Source: Ricinus communis | Lineage: Eukaryota > Streptophyta > Magnoliopsida > Malpighiales > Euphorbiaceae | NCBI RefSeq assembly: GCF_019578655.1 | Contig: NC_063256.1 | Span: forward strand, 17,298,430-17,362,429 | Direction: 5' to 3' | DNA length: 64,000 nucleotides | Shown here: in pieces, positions 11,420 to 24,799 of the stretch | Layout: every line of letters starts with the position of its first letter | Position numbering within the stretch: the stretch's first letter is position 1 | The notes under the pieces: model-generated | What the model was told of the DNA's origin: nothing | What the model saw: only the letters and a program-made list of their open reading frames with translations | Database searches by the model: none | Translations under genes and position numbers: made by a program

Positions 11420-14400
11420 TTACGGGGTTGTTTTCTCATATATTATAAAATTAACCCATTTAAATGGTTGTTTTATTATACTCATAAATATACCAAAATT
11501 AGGGGGTTATTTTCTCTAATTGACAAATATCCCCGTATTACATGGTTGTTTTCTCATATTAAAAGATTTACCCCTTCTACGAGGCTGTTTTCTCGAGTAC
11601 ACTACTTTTACGGGGTTATTTTTCCAAATTCATAAATATACACGTTTTACGGGGTTATTTTGTTGTATTGATAAATATACCACTTTTACAGGATCGTTTT
11701 CTCAATTTAAATTTTTAGCAATATTATGGGGCTGTTTTGTCAAGTTCATAAATTTACACTTTCTACGGGGTTATTTTCTTATATCGACAAATATACCCCT
11801 TCTACAGGGTTGTTTTCTCATACTCTAAAATTAACCCATTTAAGGGATTGTTTTGCCATACTCACCAATATACCAAAATTACGGGGTTATTTTCTCGGGC
11901 TCATAAATATCCCCGTATTAAGGGATTACTTTCCCCGATTGATAAATATCCCCGTGTTACGGGGTTGTTTTCTCATACTAAAAAATTTACCCCTTATGTG
12001 AGGCTATTTTCTCAGACTCGTAATTACACTACTTTTACTGGGTTGTTTTCTCAGATTCATAAATATACACATTTTATGGGGTTATTTTCTTATGTAGATA
12101 AATATACCCCTTTTACGAGGTTGTTTTCTCATATATTATAAAATTAACCCATTTAAGGGGTTATTTTCTCATATTCACAAATATACCAAAATTACGGGAT
12201 TGTTTTCTTCGATTGATAATATACCCGTATTACGCGGTTGTTTCCTCATATTAAAGAATTTACCCCTTATACGAGGCTGTTTTCTCAAACTCGTTATCAC
12301 ACTACTTTTACGAGGTTGTTCTCTCAAAATTTATAAATATAGACGTCTTTACGGGTTATTTTCTTATATAGATAAATATACCACTTTTACGGGTTCATTT
12401 TATCATATTAAATTATGAGCACTGTTATGGGGTTATTTTGTCATATTCATAAATTTACATGTTTTACGGGGTTATTTTCTTATATTGACAAATATACCTC
12501 TTTTACGGGGTTGTTTTCACATATATTATAAAATTAACCCATTTAAGGGGTTGTTTTCCCATACTCACCAATATACCAAATTTGTGGGGTTATTTTCTAC
12601 GATTGATAAATATCCCCGTATTGCAGGGTTATTTTCCCCGATTGATGAGTACGGGGTTGTTTTCTCATATTAACAAATTTATCCTTTATACGTGGATATT
12701 TTCGTAAACTCGTGATCCCACTACTTTTACGGGGTTGTTTTCTCAAATTTATAAATATAGACGTTTTTATGGGATTATTTTCTTATATAAATACATATAC
12801 CACTTTAATGTTGTCATTTTCTCATATTTAATTATTAGCACTATTATGGGGTTATTTTTTCAAATTCATAAATATACATGTTTTACGCGATTATTTTCTT
12901 ATATCGATAAATATACCCCTTTTACGGGGTTGTTTTATCATATATTATAAAATTAACCCATTTAAAGGGTTGTTTTATTATACTCATAAATATACCAAAA
13001 TTAGGGGGTTATTTTCTCTGATTGACAAATATCCCCGTATTACGTGGTTGTTTTCTCATATTAAAAGATTTACCCCTTCTACGAGGCTGTTTTCTCGAGT
13101 ACACTACTTTTACGGGGTTGTTTTTCCAAATTCATAAATATACACGTTTTACGGGGTTATTTTCTTGTATTGATAAATATACCACTTTTACAGGATCGTT
13201 TTCTCAATTTAAATTTTTAGCAATATTATTCGGCTGTTTTGTCAAGTTCGTAAATTTACACTTTCTACGGGGTTATTTTCTTATATCGACAAATATACCC
13301 CTTCTACAGGATTGTTTTCTCATACTCTAAAATTAACCTATTTAAGGGGTTGTTTTGCCATACTCACCAATATACCAAAATTACGGGGTTATTTTCTCGG
13401 GTTCATAAATATCCCCGTATTAAGGGATTACTTTCCCCGATTGATAAATATCCCCGTGTTACGGGGTTGTTTTCTCATACTAAAAAATTTACCCCTTATA
13501 TGAGGCTATTTTCTCAGACTCGTAATTACACTACTTTTACTGGGTTATTTTCTCAGATTCATAAATATACACGTTTTATGGGGTTATTTTCTTATGTAGA
13601 TAAATATACCCCTTTTACGGGGTTGTTTTCTCATATATTATAAAATTAACCCATTTAAGGGGTTATTTTCTCATATTCACAAATATACCAAAATTCTGAT
13701 TGTTTTCTTGATTTATAATATACCCATATTACGCGGTTGTTTCCTCATATTAAAGAATTTACCCTTACTCTGAGTTGTTTTTCTCAAAATCGTGATCACA
13801 CTACTTTTACTGAGGTTGTTCTCTCAAAATTTATAAATATAGGACGTCTTTACGGGTTATTTTCTTATATAGATAAATATACCACTTTTACGGGTTCATT
13901 TTATCATATTAAATTATGAGCACTGTTATGGGGTTATTTTGTCATATTCATAAATTTACATGTTTTACGGGGTTATTTTCTTATATTGACAAATATACCT
14001 CTTTTACGGGGTTGTTTTCACATATATTATAAAATTAACCCATTTAAGGGGTTGTTTTCCCATACTCACCAATATACCAAATTTGTGGGGTTATTTTCTA
14101 CGATTGATAAATATCCCCGTATTGCAGGGTTATTTTCCCCGATTAATGAGTACGGAGTTGTTTTCTCATATTAAAAAATTTATCCTTTATACGTGGATAT
14201 TTTCGCAAATTCGTGATCCTACTACTTTTACGGGGTTGTTTTCTCAAATTTATAAATATAGACGTTTTTATGGGATTATTTTCTTATATAAATACATATA
14301 CCACTTTAATGTTGTCATTTTCTCATATTTAATTATTAGCACTATTATGGGGTTATTTTTTCAAATTCATAAATATACATGTTTTACGCGATTATTTTCT

Positions 14401-15920
14401 TATATCGATAAATATACCCCTTTTACGGGGTTGTTTTCTCATATATTATAAAATTAACCCATTTAAAGGGTGGTTTTATTATACTCATAAATATACCAAA
14501 ATTAGGGGGTTATTTTCTCTGATTGACAAATATCCCCGTATTACGTGGTTGTTTTCTCATATTAAAAGATTTACCCCTTCTACGAGGCTGTTTTCTCAAG
14601 TACACTACTTTTACGGGGTTGTTTTTCCAAATTCATAAATATACACGTTTTATGGGGTTATTTTCTTGTATTGATAAATATACCACTTTTAAAGGATCGT
14701 TTTCTCAATTTAAATTTTTAGCAATATTATGGGGCTGTTTTGTCAAGTTCATAAATTTACATTTTCTACGGGGTTATTTTCTTATATCGACAAATATACC
14801 CCTTCTACAGGATTGTTTTCTCATACTCTAAAATTAACCCATTTAAGGGGTTGTTTTGCCATACTCACCAATATACCAAAATTACGGGGTTATTTTCTCG
14901 GGTTCATAAATATCCCCGTATTAAGGGATTACTTTCCCCGATTGATAAATATTCCCGTGTTACGGGGTTGTTTTCTCATACTAAAAAATTTACCCCTTAT
15001 ACGAGGCTATTTTCTCAGACTCGTAATTACACTACTTTTACTAGGTTGTTTTCTCAGATTCATAAATATACACGTTTTATGGGGTTATTTTCTTATGTAG
15101 ATAAATATACCCCTTTTACGGGGTTGTTTTCTCATATATTATCAAATTAACCCATTTAAGGGGTTATTTTCTCATATTCACAAATATACCAAAATTACGG
15201 GATTGTTTTCTTCGATTGATAAATATACCCGTATTACGGGGTTGTTTCCTCATATTAAAGAATTTACCCCTTATACAAGGCTGTTTTCTCAAACTCATGA
15301 TCACACTACTTTTACGGGGTTGTTCTCTCAAAATTTATAAATATAGACGTCTTTACGGGGTTATTTTCTTATATAAATAAATATACCACTTTTATGGGTT
15401 CATTTTATCATATTAAATTATGAGCACTGTTATGGGGTTATTTTGTCATATTCATAAATTTACATGTTTTACGGGATTATTTTCTTATATCGACAAATAT
15501 ACCTCTTTCACGGGGTTGTTTTCGCATATATTATAAAATTAACCCATTTAAAGGGTTGTTTTTCCATACTCACCAATATACCAAATTTGTGGTGTTATTT
15601 TCTACGATTGATAAATTTCCCCGTATTACAGGGTTATTTTCCCCGATTGATGAGTATGGGGTTGTTTTCTCATATTAAAAAATTTATCCTTTATACGTGG
15701 ATATTTTCGCAAACTCGTGATCCCACTACTTTTACGGGGTTGTTTTCTCAAATTTACAAATATAGACGTTTTTATGGGATTATTTTCTTATATAAATACA
15801 TATACCACTTTAATGTTGTCATTTTCTCATATTTAATTATTAGCACTATTATGGGGTTATTTTTTCAAATTCATATATTTACATGTTTTACGGGGTTATT
15901 TTCTTATATCGACAAATATA
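11420..15920. repeat. Three tandem copies of a 1501-bp satellite block
   Basis: Distinctive variant monomers recur at a constant spacing. A block beginning TTGACAAATATCCCCGTATT is at about 11520, 13022 and 14523. A block with CTCACCAATATACCAAAATT is at about 11848, 13350 and 14851. A third pair lies at 12485 and 13986. Spacings are 1501-1502 bp. Within-block similarity is much higher than between neighbouring 388-bp units, so this is a recent segmental tandem duplication on top of the higher-order repeat. A partial fourth copy appears near 16130-16500. Confidence 0.88.
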
Positions 15921-18900
15921 TTTCTTTTACAGTGTTCTTTTCGCATATATTATAAAATAAACCCATTTAAGGGTTTGTTTCCTCATACTCACAAATATAC
16001 CAAAATTACGGCGTTATTTTCTCCAATTGATAAATATCCCTGTATTACCGGTTCTTTTTTCTCATATTAAGAAATTTACCTGTTCTACGAGGCTGTTTTC
16101 TCAGACTCGCAATTACACTACTTTTACTAGGTTGTTTTCTCAGATTCATAAATATACACGTTTTACGGGGTTATTTTCTTATGTAAATAAATATACCCCT
16201 TTTACGGGGTTGTTTTCTCATGTATTATAAAATTAACCCATTTAAAGGATTATTTTCTCATATTCACAAATATACAAAAATTACGGGATTGTTTTCTTCG
16301 ATTGATAAATATACCCGTATTACGAGGTTGTTTCCTCATATTAAAGAATTTACCCCTTATACGAGGCTGTTTTCTCAAACTCGTGATCACTACTTTTACG
16401 GGGTTATTCTCTCAAAATTTATAAATATAGACGTTTTTACGGGGTTATTTTCTTATATAGATAAATATACCACTTTTACGGTTTCATTTTATCATATTAA
16501 ATTATGAGCACTGTTATGCGGTTATTTTGTCAAATTCATAAATTTACATGTTTAACGGGGTTGTTTTCTTATATCGATAAATATACCTCTTTTACAGGGT
16601 TGTTTTCGCATATATTATAAATTAACCCATTTAAGGGGTTGTTTTCTCATACTCACAAATATACGAAAATAACGGGGTTATTTTCTCCGATTGATAAATA
16701 TTCCCGTATTACGGGATTGTTTTGTCATTCTAAAAAATTTACTCCTTCTACGAGGGTGTTTTCGCAGACTCGCAATTACACTACTTTTTCAGGGTTGTTT
16801 TCTCATATTCATAAATATACACGTTTTACGAGATTATTCTCTTATATCAACGAATATACCCCTTTTACGAGGTTGTTTTCTAATATATTATAAAATTAAC
16901 CCATTTAAGGGGTTGTTTTCTCACACTCACAAATATATCAAAATTACGGAATTATTTTCTCCGATTGATAGATATTCCCGTATTATGGGGTTGTGTGCTC
17001 ATATTAAAAAGTTCACTCCTTCTACGAGGCTGCTTTCTCAGATTTGCAATTATACTACTTTTACGGAGTTGTTTTCTCAGATTCATAAATATACACGTTT
17101 TACATGGTTATTTTCTTATATTGATAAATATACCACTTTTACGGGGTCGTCTTCTCATATTAAATTATAAGCACTATTTTGGGGTTATTTTTTCAAATTC
17201 ATAAATATACACATTTTACAGGGTTATTTTCTTATATCGACAAATATACCCCTTTTACGGGGTTGTGTTCTCATACGCTAAAATTAACCCATTTAAGGGG
17301 TTGTTTTACCATACTCACCAATATACCAAATTTGCAGGGTTATTTTCTGCAATTGATAAATATCCTCGTATTACGGGAATGTTTCCTCATATTAAAGACT
17401 TTACAACTTCTACGAGGCTGTTTTCTCAGACTCGCAATTATACTACTTTTATGGGGTTATTTTCTCATATTTATAAATATACACATTTTACGGGGTTATT
17501 TTCTTATATTGATAAATATACCACTTTTATGGGGTAGTTTTCTCATATTAAATTATTTGCACTATTATGGGGTTGTTTTGTCAAATTCATAAATTTACAC
17601 ATTTTATGGGGTTATTTTCTTATATCGATAAATATACCCCTTTTACGGGGTTGTTTTCTCATATGAAAGTGACCCATTTAAGGGATTCTTTTCTCATACT
17701 CACGAATATACCAAAATTACGGGGTTATTTTCTCCGATTGATAAATATCCATGTATGACGGGGTTGTATGCTCATATTAAAAATTTTACCCCTTCTACGA
17801 GGTTGTTTTCACACGCTCACAATTTCACTACTTTTATTAGGTTCTTCTCTAAGATTCATAAATATACACATTTTACGGGGTTATTTTCTTATATCCAAAA
17901 ATATACCTTTTTTACGTGGTTGTTTTCTCATATTCTAAAATTAACCCATTTAAGCGATTGTTTTCTCATACTCACAAATATACCAAAATTATGGGGTTAG
18001 TTTCTCCGATTGATAAATATCCCCGTATTATAGGGTTATTTTCTCCGATTGATGAATATCCCCGTATTACGGGGTTGTTTTCTCGTATTAAAAAATTTAC
18101 CCCTTCTATGAGGCTATTTTCTCAAACTCACAATTCCACTACTTCTACGGGGCTGTTTTTTCATATTCGTAAATATACACGTCTTACGAGGTTATTTTCT
18201 TATATTGATAAATATAACACTTTTACGTGGTCGTTTTCACATATTAAAATATTAGCACTATTATGGGATTGTTTTGTCAAATTCATAAATATACACATTT
18301 TACGGGGTTATTTTCTTATATCGACAAATATACCGCTTTTACAGGGTTGTTTTGTCATATTCCAAAATTAACGCATTTACTAGGTTGTTTTCTCATACTC
18401 ACAGATATACCAAAATTACGGGATTATTTTCTCCGATTGATAAATATCCTCGCATTATAGGGTTATTTTCTAATATTTATAAATATACCCTTTTAAGGGG
18501 TTGTTTTATCATATTAGAATGTTTACTCTTCTACGAGGCTGTTTTCTCATATTCGCAATTACATTACTCTTACGGGGTTGTTTTCTCATATTCATAAATA
18601 TACACGTTTTATAGGGTTATTTTTTCTTATATTGATAAGTGTACCACTTTTGCGAGGTCGGTTTCTCATATTTTAAAATTAACCCATTTAAGGGGTTGTT
18701 TTGTCATATTCATAAATATACACGTTTTACGAGGTTATTTTCTTATATCGACAAATATACCGCTTTTACGGAGTTATTTTTTCATATTATAAAATTAACC
18801 CATTTAAGGGGTTGTTTTCTCATATTCATAAATATACACGTTTTATGGGGTTATTTTCTTATATCGGTAAATATACCCTTTTTACGAGATTGTTTTCTCA

Positions 18901-20119
18901 TGTCATAGAATTAACCAATTTAAGGGGGATGTTTTCTCAGTCACAAATATACCAAAATTATGGTGTTATTTTCTCAGAATGATAAATATCCTTGTATTAC
19001 GGGGTTATTTGCTCATATTAAAAAATTTACCCCTTCTACGAGGCTGTTTTTTCAGACTCGCAATTACACTACTTTTACAGGGCTATTATCTCATATTCAT
19101 AAATATACACATTTTATGGGGTTATTTTCTTATATTGATAAATATACCACTTTTACTGAGTCATTTTCTCATATTAAATTATTAGCACTATTATGGAGTT
19201 GTTTTGTCAAATTCATAAATATACACATTTTATGGGGTTATTTTCTTATATCAATAAATATACCCCTTTTATGGGGTTGTTTTCTCATATTATAAAATTA
19301 ACCCATTTAAGGGGTTGTTTTCTCACACTGACAAATATACCAAAATTACGGGGTTATTTTCTCCGATTGATAATTATCCCCGTATTACGGGGTTATTTTT
19401 CCTAATTGATAAATATCCCCGTATTACGGGGTTGTTTTCTCATACTAAAAAATTTACCCCTTATACGAGGCTGTTTTCTCAAACTCGCAATTACACTACT
19501 ATTACGGGATTGTTTTCTCATATTCATAAATATACACGTTTTATGGGGTTATTTTTCTTATATTGATAAATATACCACTTTTACGGGATCGTTTTCTCAT
19601 ATTAAATTATTAGTACTATTATGAGGTTGTGTTCTCTAATTCATAAATATACACGTTTTACGGGGTTATTTTGTGATATCGACAAATATACCCCTTTTAC
19701 GAGGTTGTTTTCTCATATTATAAAATTAACCCATTTAAGGGGTTGTTTTCTCATACTGACAAATATACTAAAATTATGGGGTTATTTTCTCCAATTGATA
19801 AATATCCCCATATTACGGGGTTATTTTTTCATATTTAAAAATTTACCCCATTTACGAGGTTGTTTTGTCAGACTCGCGATTACACTACTTTTACGGGGTT
19901 GTTTTCTCAGATTCATAAATATACTTGTTTTACGGGGTTATTTTCTTATATTGATAAATATACCACTTTTACGGGGTCGTTTACTCATATTAAATTATTA
20001 GCACTATTATGGGATTATTTTTTTAAATTCATAAATATACATGTTTTACGGAATTTTTTTATATCGACAAATATACCCCTTTTACGGGGTTGTTTCTTGT
20101 ATTATAAAATTAACCCATT

Positions 20120-20300
20120 TAAGGGGTTGTTTTCTCATACTCACAAATATAAAAAACTTACGGGGTTATTTTCTCTGATTGATAAATATGCCCGTATTAC
20201 GAGGTTATTTTTTTCGATTGATAAATATTCCCGTATTACGGGATTGTTTTCTCCGATTGATAAACATCCCCGTATTACGGGGTTGTTTTCTCATATTAAA
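20120..20300. repeat. Local triplication of one satellite monomer type
   Basis: The CGATTGATAAATATCCCCG monomer occurs three times in succession here instead of once. The spacing between the flanking AACCCATTTAA monomers rises to 467 bp (20112 to 20579), compared with 383 bp for the next unit. A two-copy version near 19350-19430 gives 429 bp. Monomer gain or loss therefore happens in whole 39-bp steps. Confidence 0.85.
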
Positions 20301-23300
20301 AAATTTACCCCTTATACGAGGCTGTTTTCTCACACTCGCAATTACACTACTCTTTCAGGGTTGTTTTCTCATATTCAAAAATATACATGTTTTACGGGGT
20401 TATTTTTTCTTATATTGATAAATATACCATTTTTACGGATCGATTTCTCATATTAAATTATTAGCACTATTATGGGGTTATGTTCTCAAATTTATAAATA
20501 TACACAATTTACCGGGTTATTTTCTTATATCGACAAATATACCCTTTTACGAGGTTGTTTTCTCGTATTATAAAATCAACCCATTTAAGGGGTTATTTTC
20601 TCATTCTCACAAATATACCAAAATTATCGGGTTATTTTCTCTAATTGAAAAATATCCTCGTATTACAGGGTTATTTTCTCATATTAAAAATTTTACCCCA
20701 TCTATGAGGCTGTTTTGTCAGACTCACAATTGCACTACTTTTACGGTGTTGTTTTCTCAGATTCATAAATATACATGTTTTACGGTGTTGTTTTCTTATA
20801 TTGATAAATATACCACTTTTACGAGTTCTTTTTCTCATATTAAATTATTAGCACTATTATGAGATTGTTTTGACAAATTCATAAATATACACGTTTTACG
20901 GTATTTTTTATATCGACAAATATACCCTTTTTACGGGATTGTTTTCTCATATTATAAAATTAACCTATTTAAGGGGTTGTTCTCTCATACTCACAAATAT
21001 ACCAAAATTACTGAGTTATTTTCTCCAATTGATAAATATCCCCGTATTACAGTGTTACTTTCTCATATTAAAAAATTTACCCCTTCTACGAGGCTGTTTT
21101 CTCAGACTCGTAATTACAGTACTTTTATAGGGTTGTCTTCTCATATTCATAAATATACATGTTTTTGGGGTTATTTTCTTATATTGATAAATATACCACT
21201 TTTACAGGGTCGTTTTCTCAAATTAACTATTATGGGGTTGTTTTGTGAAATCCATAAATTTTCATGTTTTACTGAGTTATTCTCTTATATCGACAAATAT
21301 ACCCGTTTTACGGGATTTTATTTTCGCATATATTATAAAATTAACCCATTTAAGAGGTAATTTTTTGTACTCACAAATATATCAAAATTATGGGGTTATT
21401 TTCACCGATTGAGAAATATCCCCGTAGTACGGGGTTGTTTTCTCATATTAAAAAATTTACCCCTTCTATGAGGTTGTTTTCTCAGATTCTCAATTACACT
21501 ACTTTTACAGGGTTGTTTTGTTATATTCATAAATATACATGTTTTATGGAGTTATTTTCTTATATTGATAAGTATACCACTTCTATGGGGTCGTTTTCTC
21601 ATATTAAATTATTAGCACTATTATGAGTTTGTTTTCTCAAATTCATGAATATACACATTTTACGGGGTTATTTTCATATATCGACAAATACCCCTTTTAC
21701 TGTGTTGTGTTCTCATACTCTAAAATTAACCCATTTAAGGGGTTGTTTTCCTATACTCACCAATATACCAAAGTTACGGGGTTATTTTCTGCAATTGATA
21801 AATATCCCCGTATTACGATGTTATTTTCCCGAATTGATAGATATCCCCGTATTACGGGGTCGTTTTCTCATATTAAATTATGCATGCTATTATGGTGTTG
21901 TTTTGTCAAATTTATAAATATACACGTTTTACAGGATTATTTTCTTATATCGACAAATATACCCCTTTTACGGGGTTGTTTTCTCATATGATAAAATCAA
22001 CCCATTTAAGGGATTGTTTTCTCATACTCACAAATATACCAAAATTTTGTGGTTATTTTCTCAGATTGATAAATATCCCCGTATTACAGGGTTGTTTTCT
22101 GATATTAAAAAATTTACCCCTTCTATGAGGCTGTTTTCTCAGACTCGCAGTTACACCACTTTTACGGGGTTGTTTTCTCAGATTTATAAATATACACGTT
22201 TTATCGGGTTATTTTCTTAATTTGATAAATATACCACTTTTACGGGGTCGTTTTCTCATATTAAATTATTAGCACTATTATGGTATTGTTTTTTCAAATT
22301 CATAAATATACATGTTTTAAGGGGTTATTTTCTTATATCAACGTACATACCTCTTTGATGGGGTTGTTTTCTCATATCATAAAATTAACCAATTTAATAG
22401 GTTGTTTTCTCATACTCACAAATATACCACAATTACTGGGTTATTTTCTTCGATTGATAAATATCCCCATATTACCGGGTTGTTTTCTCATATTAAAAAG
22501 TTTACCCCTTCAACGAGGTTGTTTTCTCAGACTTACAATTACACTACTTTTACGGGGTTATTTTCTCATATTCATAAATATACATGTTTTCGGGGTTATT
22601 TCCTTATATGATATTCCACTTATGCGCGTTCGTTTTCTCAAATTAATTATTAGCACTATTATGGTGTTGTTTGGTCAAATTCATAAATTTATACGTTTTA
22701 CGGGATTAGTTTCTTATATCGACTAATATACTCCTTTTATGGTGTTGTTTTCTTATACTCTCAAATTAACCCATTTAAGGAGTTGTTCTCCTATACTCAC
22801 CAATATGCCAAAATTATGGGGTTATTTTCTACAATTGATAAATATCCCAGTATTACGGGGTTGTTTTCTCATATTAAAAATTTACCCTTTCTACGAGGTT
22901 GTTTTCACAGACTCGCAATTACACTACTTTTACGGGGTTCTTTTTTCAGATTCATAAATATACACATTTTACGGGGTTATTTATATTAATAAATATACCA
23001 CTTTTACGGGGTCGTCTTCTCATATTAAATTATTAGCACTATTATGGGGTTGTTTTAAATATACCACTTTTACTTGATCATTTTCTCTTATTAAATTATT
23101 AGCACTATTATAGGTTTATTTTGTCAAATTCATAAATATACATGTTTTACAGGATTATTTTCTTATATCGACAAATATACCACTTTTACGGGGTTGATTT
23201 CTCATATTATAAAATTATCCCATTTAAGAGGTTGTTTTCTCATACTAACAAATATACCAATATTACGGGGTTATTTTCTCCGATTGATAAATATCCCTGT

Positions 23301-23906
23301 ATTGCGGTGTTGTTTTCTCATATTTAAATTTACATGTTTTACAGCGTTATTTTTTTATATTGATAAATATACCACTTTTATGATGTCATTTTCTCATATT
23401 AAATCGCATTATTATGGGGTTGTTTTGTCAAATTCATATATTTACACGTTTTACTGGGTCATTTTCTTATGACGATAAATATACCCCTTTTACGGGGTTG
23501 TTCTCCCATACTCTAAAATTAACCCATTTAAGGGGTTGTTTTCCTATACTCACAGATATACAAAAATTACGGGGTTATTTTCTCCGATTGATAAATGTCC
23601 CAGTACTACGGAGTTGTTTTCTCATATTAAAAAATTACCCCTTTTACGAGGCTGTTTTCTCTGACTCACAATTACCGTACTTTTACGAAGTTATTTTTTC
23701 AGATTCATAAATATACACGTTTTACGGGGTTATTTTTTTATATTGATAAATATACCACTTTAACGGGGTCGTTTTCTCATATTAAATTATTTACCCTATT
23801 ATGGGATTGTTTTCTCAAAGTCATAAATTTACACATTTTACTGGGTCATTTTCTTATGTCGACAAATATACCCCTTTTACAGGTTGTTTCCATATTCTAA
23901 ATTAAA

Positions 23907-24406
23907 NNNNNNNNNNNNNNNNNNNNNNNNNNNNNNNNNNNNNNNNNNNNNNNNNNNNNNNNNNNNNNNNNNNNNNNNNNNNNNNNNNNNNNNNNNNNNN
24001 NNNNNNNNNNNNNNNNNNNNNNNNNNNNNNNNNNNNNNNNNNNNNNNNNNNNNNNNNNNNNNNNNNNNNNNNNNNNNNNNNNNNNNNNNNNNNNNNNNNN
24101 NNNNNNNNNNNNNNNNNNNNNNNNNNNNNNNNNNNNNNNNNNNNNNNNNNNNNNNNNNNNNNNNNNNNNNNNNNNNNNNNNNNNNNNNNNNNNNNNNNNN
24201 NNNNNNNNNNNNNNNNNNNNNNNNNNNNNNNNNNNNNNNNNNNNNNNNNNNNNNNNNNNNNNNNNNNNNNNNNNNNNNNNNNNNNNNNNNNNNNNNNNNN
24301 NNNNNNNNNNNNNNNNNNNNNNNNNNNNNNNNNNNNNNNNNNNNNNNNNNNNNNNNNNNNNNNNNNNNNNNNNNNNNNNNNNNNNNNNNNNNNNNNNNNN
24401 NNNNNN
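23907..24406. other. Assembly gap (500 N)
   Basis: Exactly 500 undetermined bases separate satellite from the alpha-LTR retroelement pile. The round number suggests a nominal size, so the real distance is unknown and the array may be longer. Open frames across the N run are artefacts. Confidence 0.98.
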
Positions 24407-24799
24407 AAACACACAAGGTAATAAAGCTAAAAGATAAACAAAATACAAGAAAACAAGTGTATATAAATATCACCTACCCCACACTTGAAGGACACATCAT
24501 TCCTAGTGTAACATGTTATGGATACCCCACATGGTAATGCTCATCTAAGAGAAACAAAGGCAATGCAATCCAAATGCATGACATGTATATAAGAAATAAA
24601 GTAAATAAATGCAAAATAAAAAATCTAGGGACCGCCTCGATCACCGAGGTTGGTGTAGTAGAAATTCAGCAAGGCCCCTGTGAGAAGTCGCAATTAATAA
24701 AATAAAGAATTAAAATCAAACCGAAAAAAATTAAATAAAATATGAAAACTAAAACTAATAAAATGTTTCAAAACAAACGGTTAAAATATTAGAAATTAA

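Larger units (their letters stand above)
6471..23906. repeat. Main 39-bp satellite array with about 388-bp higher-order repeat
   Basis: Every monomer starts with a form of GGGGTT(A/G)TTTTCT, followed by a variable A/T-rich half such as ATAAATATACC. I can tell ten monomer types by that second half: ACTCACAAATATACCAAAA, CCGATTGATAAATATCCCCG, ATTAAAAAATTTACCCC, GACTCGCAATTACACTAC, ATTCATAAATATACACG, ATTGATAAATATACCAC, ATTAAATTATTAGCACT, a second ATTCATAAATATACACG type introduced by TTTTGTCAA, ATCGACAAATATACCCC and ATTATAAAATTAACCCA. They follow in this order; eight are 39 bp and two are 38 bp, which sums to 388 bp. All copies are head to tail on the same strand. The array runs into an assembly gap, so its right end is not seen. 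Confidence 0.95.

Noticed and set aside
2794..23710. Some sixty plus-strand open frames of 60-198 codons encoding 13-residue repeats
   Set aside because: They coincide with the 39-bp satellite, occur in overlapping frames of the same bases, lack promoters or splice logic, and end where 38-bp monomers shift the frame.
2712..23906. CRISPR-like regular repeats
   Set aside because: Monomers are contiguous with no unique spacers, the second half of each monomer belongs to a recurring set, and the context is a plant nuclear genome.
23877..24537. Long frames across the 23.9 kb gap
   Set aside because: They consist almost entirely of undetermined residues.
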